This document shows, one piece after another, positions 34,941-44,275 of a DNA stretch of 64,000 bases (position 1 is the first letter of the stretch; each line of letters starts with the position of its first letter). Made by a program: the position numbers and the translations under genes. Below the pieces are notes generated by a model. That model did not search any database. It was not told the origin of the DNA and saw only the letters and a program-made list of their open reading frames with translations. The stretch lies in the NCBI GenBank assembly GCA_035995205.1, contig DASYKS010000037.1, forward strand, positions 22,803 to 86,802, read 5' to 3'. Source of the DNA: DASYKS01 sp035995205 (GTDB lineage Bacteria; Acidobacteriota; Thermoanaerobaculia; Multivoradales; UBA5704).

Positions 34941-36716
34941 TCACTTCACCAACTGCAGATCGATTCGCGCGCCGTCGGCGCCCACTTCGACCGTGCCGCG
35001 CGCCCGGCCGAGCGCGTTTTCCGCGGTCACCTCGTAGGGTCCCGGTTCGAGGCCGGTGAGCTTGAATTGTCCGCCGCGGTCGGTCACGAACGAGCTTTGC
35101 GTGGGTAGGAATCGTTGGATCGCGGCTCCTTTGCCGATGGGAATGATCCTTTTCGCTTCGACGGTGACCCCCGCGGCGGGGTTGCCTTGCGGATCGCGCA
35201 GGTGCCCTTCGATGCTGAGTCCGCGCGAGAGCACGATCTTGAGATCGGGCAGCCGGCCGCCGGCCGCGAGCGTGAGGCCCGGCAGCCGCCCGGGAACGTA
35301 GCCGTTCGCGCGCGCCACGAGGTCGAAGGTGCCGGACTCCAGGCCTCCCGCGTGAAAGCCGCCATGAATGTCCGACGTCCCCAGCCGCTGCTGCTTGCGC
35401 TCCGTGCTCCGTTGGCCGTCGATCGTGCTTTCGGTCTCGCGGACGGCGAACACCTCCGCCCCGCCGACCCCTTGCCCCGCCTCGTCCACCAAGATTCCGG
35501 TGAGGCCCGCGGCGTCCTGTGAATCGGTTGCGCGATCGAGGCGGAGGGCGATCGGCAGGTCGTGGGGACCCGGCACCGCCGCCGAGATCTGCCGCCAGGC
35601 ATGGCCCGCCGCGGCGGCGCCAAACGTCGGCCGGCCGGAGCCGGCGACGAGGATTTCGAAATTCCCCTGCGCATCGGGATGGACTACGCCATCGACCGCA
35701 ACGCTCTCCCCGCCTGCCCAGACCAGTGCATCCGCCAACGGTTCGCCGGTGATCGATTCGAGCGCCCGGCCGCGCGCTTTCCGTGGCGGTCCGAGACGGA
35801 TCGAAATCGGCTTTCCGCCACCCGGGCCGCCCGCCGGAGCGAGAACCTCGGCCCATGCGCCGCCTTCCGCCATGATCAGGAGGCTGCTGCCGGGAGCCGG
35901 AGGGAGCACGTCGGCACGGCCTTCTTCGTCAAGCACCTCGACGGCCTTTCCGGCCGAAAAAACCAGGGCGCCGGAAGCGGGCCGACCCGCCGCGTCGCGC
36001 ACCGCGATCGACAGGCCTTGCCGGGGCATGAGCCGCACCACCGTCCAGGGAGCATCGGCCTCGACGTCCGCGAAACCGGCTCCGCCCGCGGTCTCGACCT
36101 GAACCTGGACCCTCTCGCCCGCGCTTCGGTTCACGATCGCCCGGCCCTGGCTGTCGGTGCGCGCCCTCTCCACCGCGGGCCGCCAGGCGCTCGGATCGTC
36201 CGGAGTGCCCGAAGAGGCGCCTACCGAACTGAGCGAAATCGTACGCACGGCGACCCCGGCGACCGGTTGGCCGGCCGGGTCGAGCACCGTGACCGAGAGC
36301 GACCGGAGGCCGGCCGGCACCACCGGCGGCAATTCGATCGGCTCGACCAGCGGCAGGAGCGGAATTTCCAGGGTTCGGAAACCTCGGGCTCTCATGGAGA
36401 TCCGATAGCAGCCCGACGCGGGGGCGGACAGCACGAACGAGCCGTCCCCCACGGTCTGCGCGATCGCAAGCGGGGGCGGCTCGTCACCGCGGAGGGCCGC
36501 CCGTCGAACGGCGAAGGAGGGAAACGCCGGCCGCAGCTCGATCTGGGCGGAGGAAGGCGCCGCACTAGCGCCCGCAAGCGGCAGGACGCGTCCTCGAACC
36601 GTGATCGGCCCGGCCGGAGGCTGGGCGAAAGCTTCCCCGACACTGAGGAAAAGGAGGACACCGAGATACGCGGCCACGGCCGGGAGGCGGCGGCGAGCCG
36701 CTTTCGAGATCGACAT
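34941..36716 (-). CDS. Secreted carboxypeptidase-regulatory-domain protein
   Basis: A 591-residue exported protein with a signal peptide ending VGEAFAQ. Several carboxypeptidase-regulatory-like (Ig-type) domains repeat: ITVRGRVLPLAGASAAP, VTVLDPAGQPVAGVAVRTIS, LTGILVDEAGQGVGGAEVFA, IEGHLRDPQGNPAAGVTVEA, each with a GxF-x-GLxxGxYxL-like closing strand (FKLTGLEPGPYEV). Such proteins are surface or TonB-linked adhesion and scaffolding proteins. No peptidase domain is present. A GG-rich site (GGAAGAGG) precedes the ATG. Confidence 0.78.
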   Translation of the reverse strand: MSISKAARRRLPAVAAYLGVLLFLSVGEAFAQPPAGPITVRGRVLPLAGASAAPSSAQIELRPAFPSFAVRRAALRGDEPPPLAIAQTVGDGSFVLSAPASGCYRISMRARGFRTLEIPLLPLVEPIELPPVVPAGLRSLSVTVLDPAGQPVAGVAVRTISLSSVGASSGTPDDPSAWRPAVERARTDSQGRAIVNRSAGERVQVQVETAGGAGFADVEADAPWTVVRLMPRQGLSIAVRDAAGRPASGALVFSAGKAVEVLDEEGRADVLPPAPGSSLLIMAEGGAWAEVLAPAGGPGGGKPISIRLGPPRKARGRALESITGEPLADALVWAGGESVAVDGVVHPDAQGNFEILVAGSGRPTFGAAAAGHAWRQISAAVPGPHDLPIALRLDRATDSQDAAGLTGILVDEAGQGVGGAEVFAVRETESTIDGQRSTERKQQRLGTSDIHGGFHAGGLESGTFDLVARANGYVPGRLPGLTLAAGGRLPDLKIVLSRGLSIEGHLRDPQGNPAAGVTVEAKRIIPIGKGAAIQRFLPTQSSFVTDRGGQFKLTGLEPGPYEVTAENALGRARGTVEVGADGARIDLQLVK

Positions 36717-36875
36717 GAAAAACCTCTTCCTTGGGGGGCCTCAGAGGCGAGCGGGTCCCGTGAGCTTGGTGGATTGTAAGGGAAGCGCCCGAGGGGGAAG
36801 CCTCGCGAATTGTGCTTCCGGCGATAGACTCGCCACAATCTGTCGCTCGACAAATCGATTCTCGGGAGGACGCTG

Positions 36876-37904
36876 ATGGACGTCAACGATCAAGATTCGC
36901 CCACCGAATCGCCGTTCCCTCCATCCCCGCCGTACCGCGACCGCAGCACCGCGATCCTGTTGATGGGCTTGTTCGTCGCCCTGATCGGCCTCGCCTGCCT
37001 CGGGATGGTCGCGCTCATGGCGGTCGGGGTCGGTGCCGCTTCGGCGATGTCCCCCGGCCAGGGAGCCCCGTTCCGAAGCACGATCCCGGCGATGGCGCTC
37101 TACCTCGCGGTGGCCGCGTTTTTCCTCACCACCGGAATCGGCTCGGCGATGGTCAGGCGGTGGGCGCGGGCGCTGCTCTCCGTGGTCTCCTGGATGTGGC
37201 TCACCGTCGGCGTGATTGCCTTGATTGTGGTCACCGCGCTCCTGCCGAAGATCAGGACGATGTTCGAGGCCGCCATGCCGCACAGCGCGCCGGCCGCCCC
37301 GGCCGGTCTGATGGTCGGCTGCATGGTGGTTGCGCTGATCGTGGTCTACGTCGCGCTGCCGGTCCCCCTCGCCCTGTTCTATAGCGGCGTCAACGTCCGC
37401 GCAACCTTCGAGGCCCGCGACCGGCCGCGCTGGACGGACCGCCTGCCGACGCCGCTGCTCGGCCTCTTCCTGGTGCTCGCCTTCTGGGGCTTTACCGCAC
37501 TCGAGATGCCACTCTACGGTGCCTTCCCGGTCCTCGGCAGGCTCTTCTCCGGCGCTTCGTCGTGGGCATTCGGCTTGGTCTTCGCCGCGGCGACCGGGGC
37601 CGGCGCTTGGTGGGTCTGGCGCCGCTCGATCCTCGGCTGGTGGGTCGCGGTCGCGCTTTGGGTGTTCGCCGCGGTATCGTCGACCTTGACTTTCGCCGGC
37701 AACTTCGACTGGAACGCTTACTACGTGCAAATGGGCCTTACCGAGCAGCAGATCCAGATGACTCGTGGGTTTTCGCCCGAGGAGATGTTCGCGAACCCCT
37801 TGGTGGTGGCAATCGTAGTCCTCACCTGGCTTGGAATCGGAGCCTTCCTGTTCTGGATCAAGAAGCTCTTTGCCCCTCCGAGAGCGCTCGGCCCGGCGGT
37901 CTGA
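36876..37904 (+). CDS. Multi-span membrane protein, unknown
   Basis: A 342-residue integral membrane protein. About seven to eight hydrophobic helices are visible, beginning AILLMGLFVALIGLACLGMV and ending VVAIVVLTWLGIGAFLFWIK. The N-terminal 25 residues are polar and Pro-rich. GGGAGGA lies upstream of the ATG. I do not recognise the family. It is a single gene, head-to-head with the regulatory-domain gene. Confidence 0.75.
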   Translation: MDVNDQDSPTESPFPPSPPYRDRSTAILLMGLFVALIGLACLGMVALMAVGVGAASAMSPGQGAPFRSTIPAMALYLAVAAFFLTTGIGSAMVRRWARALLSVVSWMWLTVGVIALIVVTALLPKIRTMFEAAMPHSAPAAPAGLMVGCMVVALIVVYVALPVPLALFYSGVNVRATFEARDRPRWTDRLPTPLLGLFLVLAFWGFTALEMPLYGAFPVLGRLFSGASSWAFGLVFAAATGAGAWWVWRRSILGWWVAVALWVFAAVSSTLTFAGNFDWNAYYVQMGLTEQQIQMTRGFSPEEMFANPLVVAIVVLTWLGIGAFLFWIKKLFAPPRALGPAV

Positions 37905-38039
37905 GGCCCTGCGAGGCGAGCCAAGGAGACGATCTCACACCCGCCTCACCCTTCCTGGCGCGCCCAATAGTCACTGTCTTTTCGTTGACGTAGAGAGAGA
38001 GAGACCGCTAGAGTCAAGGCGCCGTCGGAAGGAGAGCCG

Positions 38040-38282
38040 ATGCACCATACGCTGACCTTGGAAGTACCCGAGAGTGTGTACACCTCCCTGATTCAAAAGG
38101 CGGATGAAGCGGGCCAGGCACCCGAGGTGCTCGCTGTCCAGCTCTTGGCCACAGCAACCCATTCAGTGACCGGCGACCCTCTGGAGGAGTTCATTGGTGC
38201 TTTCAATAGCCGGGGAATCGATTGGGCGGACCAGCATGACGTCCATCTGGGCAGCGCCCTCAAAGAGACGATGAACGGTTGA
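38040..38282 (+). CDS. Antitoxin of a PIN toxin
   Basis: An 80-residue protein (MHHTLTLEVPESVYTSLIQK) resembling VapB-type antitoxins. The N-terminal segment could form a ribbon-helix-helix. GGAAGGAGAG lies upstream of the ATG. The toxin gene follows 16 bases after the stop. It probably autoregulates the pair. Confidence 0.72.
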   Translation: MHHTLTLEVPESVYTSLIQKADEAGQAPEVLAVQLLATATHSVTGDPLEEFIGAFNSRGIDWADQHDVHLGSALKETMNG

Positions 38283-38298
38283 GGAACGCCGTTTCCCC

Positions 38299-38718
38299 AT
38301 GCCTTCCATCTTCGGCGACACCTCGGGCTGGGGGCACCTCGTCGACCCATCCCAGAGTTACCACGAGCAGGCAGCCGACCTCTACCGTCGCGCCCGAGAG
38401 GAAGGCCATCGGTTCGTTACCACGAACTACATCCTGACCGAGTTGGTTGCGCTCTTGACGAGCCCTCTGCGGACCCCTCGCCCTAGAACCATTGCTTTTG
38501 TCGCAAGCCTGAAGTCTTCCCCCTTTGTGGACGTCGTTCACGTGGATGCGACGCTTGATGCGCAGGCCTGGCAGTTGTTGGTCGATCGGCCGGACAAGGA
38601 TTGGAGTTTGGTAGATTGCGCGAGCTTCGTCGTCATGCAGAAGAACAAGCTCATCAAGGCTCTGACGACCGATCCTCATTTCGAGCAGGCCGGCTTTGTT
38701 CGTTTGTTGAAACGGTAG
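38299..38718 (+). CDS. VapC-like PIN-domain toxin
   Basis: A 139-residue PIN ribonuclease. The acidic sites are Asp7 in FGDTSGWG, Glu48 in NYILTELVALL, the Asp pair in KDWSLVDCASFVVM and Asp in TTDPHFEQAGF. No damage is seen, unlike the PIN genes at 133-585 and 7621-8117. Together with the upstream antitoxin it makes a complete type II module. Confidence 0.8.
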   Translation: MPSIFGDTSGWGHLVDPSQSYHEQAADLYRRAREEGHRFVTTNYILTELVALLTSPLRTPRPRTIAFVASLKSSPFVDVVHVDATLDAQAWQLLVDRPDKDWSLVDCASFVVMQKNKLIKALTTDPHFEQAGFVRLLKR

Positions 38719-38789
38719 GAGCTCCGGCACCGGTCCCTCCAGAATGGCGTACGCCGGGGTCGTTGACCTCTGCGCTATCCTCACCGCCC

Positions 38790-39233
38790 GTGAAACGCGT
38801 CATCCTCTACAGCCTGGCGGGCGGCGTGCTGCTCGCGCTGCTCAAGCTCATCGAGTACAAGCACTTCGTCCACGCCTACCCGACCGAGATCTACGGCGGT
38901 TTGGTGGCGGTGATCTTCTCCGTCTTGGGCGTCTATCTGGGGCTGCGGTGGACCCGGTCGCGAGACGTGGTGGTGATCCGGGAGGTGCGCGTCCCGGAGG
39001 GTGGACCCTTCGCTCTCGACGCCGGCAAGCTCAAAGAGCTCGGCATCACCCCGCGCGAGCACGAGATCCTCGGCCTCATCGCGGCGGGCTTGAGCAACCG
39101 GGAGATCGGCGAGCGCCTGTTCGTCTCGGAGAACACGGTGAAGACCCACTCCTCCCGCCTGTTCGACAAGCTGGGGGCGAAGCGCCGGGTCCAGGCCATC
39201 CTCAAGGGTCAGGAGCTGGGCCTGATCCCCTGA
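38790..39233 (+). CDS. LuxR-type HTH regulator with two membrane helices
   Basis: A 147-residue protein starting at GTG. Two N-terminal hydrophobic helices (about 3-16 and 32-52) are followed by a LuxR DNA-binding domain: LGITPREHEILGLIAAGLSN, REIGERLFVSENTVKTHSSRL. A membrane-bound GerE-type regulator without a receiver domain is somewhat unusual. It may sense a membrane signal. Its 3' end overlaps the convergent DUF3419 gene by 25 bases, and the lipid cluster that follows may be its target (inference from position). Confidence 0.82.
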   Translation: MKRVILYSLAGGVLLALLKLIEYKHFVHAYPTEIYGGLVAVIFSVLGVYLGLRWTRSRDVVVIREVRVPEGGPFALDAGKLKELGITPREHEILGLIAAGLSNREIGERLFVSENTVKTHSSRLFDKLGAKRRVQAILKGQELGLIP

Positions 39234-40201
39234 ACGTTGGGGGCCACGGAGAGATGAATTCGACCCGGCCCGGTCCCCCCATGCACACGGCTCACCTCGA
39301 CCGCCCCCCAGAGCGGCGAACGGTCGCGCGATGTCCAATCGGCCGCCTCGCCATCCGACGGCTCGAGGAGGCTCCGCACGACCAGGATCGCTCCCGGAGC
39401 GGCGGCGCGCCGGACGGCGGCCAGCAGACGCTCCTGATAGGGCAGAGGAGCGGCCTCCAGGATGTTGGAGAGCGTGAAGCCATCGAAGCGGTTGGGTGGT
39501 CCGCCGTCGAGATGATCGATCGCGTCGGCGCAGACGAAATCGATCGCCGCGGGCGCTTCACCGGCCGCCTTGTCCGGCGCGCCCCCGGGGGGCTCGCAAC
39601 CCAGCAGCAGGCGCCAGACGAAAGGGTTTTCCCGGTTCGGGTGGCGCCCCCAGGTGCGCTCCAGCCGCTCGCGGATCACCCGGTCGAAGCGCGTGGGAAG
39701 CGCTTCGACCAAGGAGCGGCCGACCTTGAGGCGCAGGAACGCCCGGCTGAGCCCGCAACGCAGGAACGCCCGTAGCCGCCAAGTGTCCAGCCTCCGGCGC
39801 CAGAAATCCGTCTGCTCGTCGACCGCCGCGAACTGGAGGAACTGCCGTAGGTCGCGCTCGCGGAGCCCGAGCCAGGGCAGGGCTCGCCGCGCCAGCGCCA
39901 GGCGTCCATCGATCACGCCGGGCCGCGGCGGCGCGCCCGCGGCGCGGGTCCGCGCGTACTCGATTTGCGCCGGGTTGACGTCGACCGCGGTGACGCGGAA
40001 TCCGCGCGCGGCAAGCGCCAGGGCGGTGCAGCCCGAGGAGGCGATGCAGAAGATCCGCCCACCGGGAGGAAAGACCTCGGCCTCCACCCGCCAGTCCTCG
40101 TTCATGCGCCCGAAAAGAAGCTGCGGCGGGCCGAGGCGACCGTCGATCCGGCCTCGCTCCCAAGGGGTGGCCGCGCCCGCCGCGCTCGACGCACCTTTCA
40201 T
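39209..40201 (-). CDS. DUF3419/BtaA-like aminocarboxypropyltransferase
   Basis: A 330-residue protein of the DUF3419 family. In BtaA of betaine-lipid synthesis this fold moves the 3-amino-3-carboxypropyl group of S-adenosylmethionine onto diacylglycerol. The SAM site is seen as RIFCIASSGCTALALAARGF followed by VTAVDVNPAQIEYAR, with the family block LLFGRMNEDWRVE before it and DGFTLSNILE after it. It overlaps the GNAT gene by four bases. No BtaB N-methyltransferase is nearby, so the product may be an unmethylated or different head group. The link to lipids rests on the family and on the SPT/SDR cluster next door. Confidence 0.78.
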   Translation of the reverse strand: MKGASSAAGAATPWERGRIDGRLGPPQLLFGRMNEDWRVEAEVFPPGGRIFCIASSGCTALALAARGFRVTAVDVNPAQIEYARTRAAGAPPRPGVIDGRLALARRALPWLGLRERDLRQFLQFAAVDEQTDFWRRRLDTWRLRAFLRCGLSRAFLRLKVGRSLVEALPTRFDRVIRERLERTWGRHPNRENPFVWRLLLGCEPPGGAPDKAAGEAPAAIDFVCADAIDHLDGGPPNRFDGFTLSNILEAAPLPYQERLLAAVRRAAAPGAILVVRSLLEPSDGEAADWTSRDRSPLWGAVEVSRVHGGTGPGRIHLSVAPNVQGIRPSS

Positions 40202-41382
40202 GATCCCTCCCGATCGCCTGCCGATCCGTCGGCGGACGGGCGGCCGATCGCGGCCCCCAATGTCTTGCGATACACCCGATACGTCTTGTGGACGTGCCCG
40301 CCCAAGAGGCGGGCGGCGCGGTTCATCAGGACGTTGTCTTCGAGCACCCAGGACATTTCCGCGCCGAGGTAGCCTTTGCCCAACACGCGGCGGGTGATCT
40401 CGCTATATAGGAGGCTCCCCACACCGCGCCGCTGCCACTCCGGCAGCATGCCGACGAGGATGACGCGGACGCTCTTGACGCTCCTGCGATGCCACAATAA
40501 TTTCGGCAGGCCGAAGGGGAGCAGCCTGCCGTCGCGAATCCGGATCAACACCTCGTTCAGGTTGGGCAGGGCCAGCAGGAAACCGATGGGCTCGCCGCGG
40601 CATTCCGCGAAGAGCACGAGATCGGGATCGAGGATGCGCTTGAGGTCGGCGGCGAAGGCGGCGAACTCCGGCTCGTCGATCGGGGTGAAGCCCCATTGGC
40701 CGAGAATCGACGCGTTGTAGAGCCGATGGATGATGGCGGCCTCGCGGGCGAACTGTCGCATCTCCCCCGCGCGGACCGTGACGCCCCAACGGCGCTCCAG
40801 GGTCTCGCCCACCCGCCGCACTTTGCCATCGAGCCGCACGTTCTCGCCGGGGATCAGGTAAGCGTAAAGGTCCCGCGCCTTTTCGTATCCCGCCGCCGCG
40901 AGCAGGTCCGCGTAGTACGGTGGATTGTGGGTGAGCATCAGATGGGGCGGCGCGTCGAATCCCTCGATCAAGATTCCCATCTCATAGTGCGGGCTCGGAT
41001 TGACCGGCCCCACGGCGACCGCGCAACCCTGCTCCGCGAGCCACGTCTCGGCCGTCGACAGCAAGGCATCGGCCACCTCCTGCTGGTCGATGCTCTCGAA
41101 AAAACCCCAGAATCCCGTCTCATCCCGCCAGTGTTCGAGGTGCGCCTGGTTGAGGATCGCGGCGATGCGCCCGACCGGCTTTCCGTCCTGAACCGCCAGC
41201 CATAGCTGTCGGCGGCTCTGCCGCCAAAAGGGGTGACGCCGGTCGAGGATCGCCTTCACGCCGAGCCGCAACGGCGGCACCCAATGCGGGTCGCCGCCCA
41301 GGGCGCGATCGATCCGCCAAGGGACGTCGATGAACCGGGCCAAATCGCCGGCCGTGCGGACGGGGCGGATCGAAAGGTCCAC
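40198..41382 (-). CDS. GNAT-family acyltransferase
   Basis: A 394-residue GNAT-like protein. The N-terminal half (DVPWRIDRALGGDPHWVPPL, YEMGILIEGFDAPPHLMLTH) belongs to a family of N-acyltransferases seen beside lipid genes. The C-terminal half has the acetyl-CoA-binding pattern VGMLPEWQRRGVGSLLYSEI and ends in GGHVHKTYRVYRK. The start is GTG at 41382, and the overlap with DUF3419 is four bases. Its role could be N-acylation of a sphingoid base or of the aminocarboxypropyl group. That is inference. Confidence 0.75.
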   Translation of the reverse strand: MDLSIRPVRTAGDLARFIDVPWRIDRALGGDPHWVPPLRLGVKAILDRRHPFWRQSRRQLWLAVQDGKPVGRIAAILNQAHLEHWRDETGFWGFFESIDQQEVADALLSTAETWLAEQGCAVAVGPVNPSPHYEMGILIEGFDAPPHLMLTHNPPYYADLLAAAGYEKARDLYAYLIPGENVRLDGKVRRVGETLERRWGVTVRAGEMRQFAREAAIIHRLYNASILGQWGFTPIDEPEFAAFAADLKRILDPDLVLFAECRGEPIGFLLALPNLNEVLIRIRDGRLLPFGLPKLLWHRRSVKSVRVILVGMLPEWQRRGVGSLLYSEITRRVLGKGYLGAEMSWVLEDNVLMNRAARLLGGHVHKTYRVYRKTLGAAIGRPSADGSAGDREGS

Positions 41383-41384
41383 GG

Positions 41385-41414
41385 TTGTTCTTGCTTTCTA
41401 GGTTCAAATATAAT
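41385..41414 (+). promoter_or_regulatory. Promoter of the rSAM-SPT operon
   Basis: TTGTTC (41385-41390), an 18-bp spacer and a perfect TATAAT (41409-41414) lie in the 42-bp gap between divergent genes. Transcription would begin only a few bases before the GTG at 41425, so the mRNA is nearly leaderless. Confidence 0.55.
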
Positions 41415-41424
41415 CCCGCTACTT

Positions 41425-42756
41425 GTGAAAGACAATCCTCGGGTCCTGCTGATCGGTCCCACGGCTCTCGATTCGCAGGGCCGGCCGATCAAGCAGGCGC
41501 GTCTGCACCTGCCCGGCCTAACCCTGCCGATGCTCGCGGCGGTCACCCCGCCGCACGTCGAGCTTCGCCTGCTCTCGGAGACCGTCGAGGACATTCCCTT
41601 CGACGAGCCCTGGGACCTGGTGGGCATCACGGGCATGGGCTCAGGGATAGTGCGGGCCTGGCAGATCGGCGACGAGTTCCGCCGCCGCGGCGTGACCGTG
41701 GTGCAGGGCGGCATCGCCGCCAGCCTGGCCAAGCCCGAATGGAGCCTGGAACATGCCGACGCACTGGTGATCGGCGAGGCCGAGGAGACCTGGCCCCAGG
41801 TCATCGCCGACTTCGAAGCGGGCCGTCTCGAACGCATCTACCGCATGACTCGCCGGCCCCCGATCGAGGACCTGCCGCTGCCGCGCTACGACCTGATGGA
41901 CGCCCGCAAGTTGGGGCGTTGGCGGCCCGTGCAGGCGACTCGCGGCTGCCCGTTCACTTGCAACTACTGCTCGATCACGGCGTTTTTCGAGCAGGGCTAT
42001 CGCAAGCGACCGGTCGATCAAGTCGTGCGCGACGTGCGCGCCGCCAAGCGGCACGGCAGCCGATACATCGCCTTCATCGACGACAACATCGGCGTCGACT
42101 TCAACTACGCCGCGGCGCTCTGGGAGGCCCTGATCCCGGAGAAGATCCTCTGGATCAGCCAGTGCAGCCTGCACATCGCCGAACGGCCCGAAATGCTGAA
42201 GCTGGCCGCCCGGAGCGGCTGCCGCCTGCTCTCCTTCGGCATCGAGAGCACCAACGCCGAAAGCCTCAAAGCGGTGGACAAGGAGTGGAACCGCCCCGAG
42301 CGCTACCGCGAGGCGGTCGCCGCGATCCGGAAGCACGGCATCGACGTGAGCACCGAGATGATCATCGGTCTGGATCACGACGACCAGCGGGTTTTCGAGG
42401 AGACCTTCGCGTTCATCATGGACAACCGCATCTCCGTGCCGCGGGTGCACATCATGACGCCGGTGCCGGGCACGCCGCTCTATGACGAGATGGAGCGGGA
42501 GGGGCGCCTCCTGTCCCAGGACTTCGAGCGTTTCAGCGGCGGCCAGGTGGTCTACAAGCCCCGCCTGCTCGATCCGGACGAGCTACAGAGCAACTACTGG
42601 CGGCTCTACGAGCGCCTGTTCTCTCCCGCCGCGATCTTGAAGCGCCTAGCCGCAAACCCTGCCCGCCTGGGCCCGTTCATGCGGGCTTTCGTCCTGGGCA
42701 CGAACGTCCACTACCGCAATCACATCCAGAACCGGATCACGCCGGGGATCGTTTAG
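41425..42756 (+). CDS. B12-binding-domain radical SAM protein
   Basis: A 443-residue protein. An N-terminal Rossmann-like cobalamin-binding-type domain (PRVLLIGPTALDSQGRP to about 130) precedes the radical SAM core. The cluster motif is Cys175-x3-Cys179-x2-Cys182 in RGCPFTCNYCS. FIDDNIG, LLSFGIESTN and STEMIIGLDHDD follow in order. Such proteins carry out methylation or other hard radical chemistry. Its start is a GTG set close to the divergent promoter. It leads an operon with a second radical SAM protein, an SPT-like enzyme, an N-acyltransferase and an SDR. The substrate is probably a lipid chain (inference). Confidence 0.85.
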   Translation: MKDNPRVLLIGPTALDSQGRPIKQARLHLPGLTLPMLAAVTPPHVELRLLSETVEDIPFDEPWDLVGITGMGSGIVRAWQIGDEFRRRGVTVVQGGIAASLAKPEWSLEHADALVIGEAEETWPQVIADFEAGRLERIYRMTRRPPIEDLPLPRYDLMDARKLGRWRPVQATRGCPFTCNYCSITAFFEQGYRKRPVDQVVRDVRAAKRHGSRYIAFIDDNIGVDFNYAAALWEALIPEKILWISQCSLHIAERPEMLKLAARSGCRLLSFGIESTNAESLKAVDKEWNRPERYREAVAAIRKHGIDVSTEMIIGLDHDDQRVFEETFAFIMDNRISVPRVHIMTPVPGTPLYDEMEREGRLLSQDFERFSGGQVVYKPRLLDPDELQSNYWRLYERLFSPAAILKRLAANPARLGPFMRAFVLGTNVHYRNHIQNRITPGIV

Positions 42757-42767
42757 GAGGATCGATC

Positions 42768-44264
42768 GTGCGCATCCTGCTCATCCGTCCGCCCGTCCCG
42801 CCCCACACCATGGGTTTGAAGCACGTGATGATCTGCGAGCCACTGGAGCTCGAATACGTGGCGGCGGGAATTCCCGCCGGCCATGAGATCGAGGTCTTCG
42901 ACATGATCGTCGAGAAGAACCTCCCCCGGCGCCTAAGGCGGTTCCAGCCCGACGTCATCGGCACCAGCTGCTATATCACCGGGGTCAACGAGGTGATCAA
43001 GATCTGCCGCATCGCCAAGCTGTGGAATCCGGCGGTGAAGACGGTGGTGGGCGGCGTCCACGCTTCGCAGGTGCCGGAGGATTTCTCTGACCCGGCGGTG
43101 GACTGCATCGTCATGGGGGACGGGACGACCCTGATGCCCGAGATCCTCGAGGCCTTCGAGTCGGGGCGACCGCTGGCGGAGGTTCCCGGGCTCGCTCTGC
43201 CGGCCGCGGACCGCCGGGTCGTTTTCACCCCCGAGCGGCGATACATGCCCAAGCCCGATTCGCTCCCCTTCCCGCGGCGCGATCTCGTGCAGCACCTGGC
43301 CCACCGCTACTACTACCTGTTCCACCAGCCGGTGGCGACGATGAAGACCACCTGGGGCTGCTGGTACAAGTGCAATTTCTGCTTCACCTGGCGGATCACC
43401 GACGGCGTTGCCTACTCGCGCAGCCCGGAGAACATCGTCGAGGAGCTGTCGATGATCCAGGCCGAGGACGTCTACATCGTCGACGACATCTTCCTGATCA
43501 ATCGCAAACGCCTGCGGGCGATCGCCGACCTTTTGAACGCGCGGGGCATCCGCAAGAAGTACCTGGTCTACGGCCGGGCGGATTTCATCGCCCAGAACGA
43601 AGACGTGATCGAAGAGTGGGCCGGGCTGGGCCTCTCGGCGGTGCTCATCGGGCTGGAGGCGTCGACCGACTCGGAGCTCGATTCGATGGACAAGGAGTGC
43701 ACGGTCGATTACAACGTCAAGGCGATCGAGGTTCTGCGCCGCCACGGGGTCGACACCTACGGCTCGCTGATCCCCAATCCGGAGTACACCGAGAAGGAAT
43801 GGGACCGGCTGATGCAGTTCATCGACGACAACGGCTTGTATTACCTCAACATCTCGCCGCTCACGCCCTTGCCGGGCACGGTGATCTGGGACGAATACAA
43901 GGACAAGCTGACCGTGCCCCGAGAGGCCCACGGACTGTGGGACCTCTCCCACGTGGTGCTACCGACGCGGCTGCCGCTCGACCGCTACTACCGATTCCTG
44001 CGCAAGACCTATACCCGAACCATCCTGGACATCCGTCGCGCCAACCGGTTGTCGCCGCGGACCCGCCCGCCCGTTTGGACGCCGAGATACCTGCGCCTCT
44101 GGTGGGGTGCGATCAAGATCTTCTTCCAGTTTTCGAGCGCCCACCGGCATCATTCGCCGCGCCAGCTCCGCCGGGCGATGGATCGCGGACCGGAGCTTGG
44201 CCCCGGTCCGGGGGGTCCGGCCGCCGGAGCCGCCGCCCTTGATGTTTCCACCGCCCCCATCTAA
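42768..44264 (+). CDS. Second B12-binding-type radical SAM protein
   Basis: A 498-residue radical SAM protein. An N-terminal cobalamin-binding-like domain starts MRILLIRPPVPPHTMGLKHV. The cluster motif is Cys198-x3-Cys202-x2-Cys205 in WGCWYKCNFCF, followed by IVDDIFLINRKR and LIGLEASTD. The GTG start has TTAGGAGGA upstream. The C-terminal 60 residues form a long helical, then Pro/Gly-rich tail. It follows the first radical SAM gene by 11 bases. The two are paralogues of moderate similarity and may act in sequence on the same lipid. Confidence 0.85.
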   Translation: MRILLIRPPVPPHTMGLKHVMICEPLELEYVAAGIPAGHEIEVFDMIVEKNLPRRLRRFQPDVIGTSCYITGVNEVIKICRIAKLWNPAVKTVVGGVHASQVPEDFSDPAVDCIVMGDGTTLMPEILEAFESGRPLAEVPGLALPAADRRVVFTPERRYMPKPDSLPFPRRDLVQHLAHRYYYLFHQPVATMKTTWGCWYKCNFCFTWRITDGVAYSRSPENIVEELSMIQAEDVYIVDDIFLINRKRLRAIADLLNARGIRKKYLVYGRADFIAQNEDVIEEWAGLGLSAVLIGLEASTDSELDSMDKECTVDYNVKAIEVLRRHGVDTYGSLIPNPEYTEKEWDRLMQFIDDNGLYYLNISPLTPLPGTVIWDEYKDKLTVPREAHGLWDLSHVVLPTRLPLDRYYRFLRKTYTRTILDIRRANRLSPRTRPPVWTPRYLRLWWGAIKIFFQFSSAHRHHSPRQLRRAMDRGPELGPGPGGPAAGAAALDVSTAPI

Positions 44265-44275
44265 GGATCCGCGGC

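Noticed and set aside
41233..41424. An extended N-terminus of the first radical SAM gene, upstream of 41425
   Set aside because: It would run antisense through the start of the GNAT gene. The cobalamin-type domain begins at the GTG, and a promoter with TATAAT lies just upstream.
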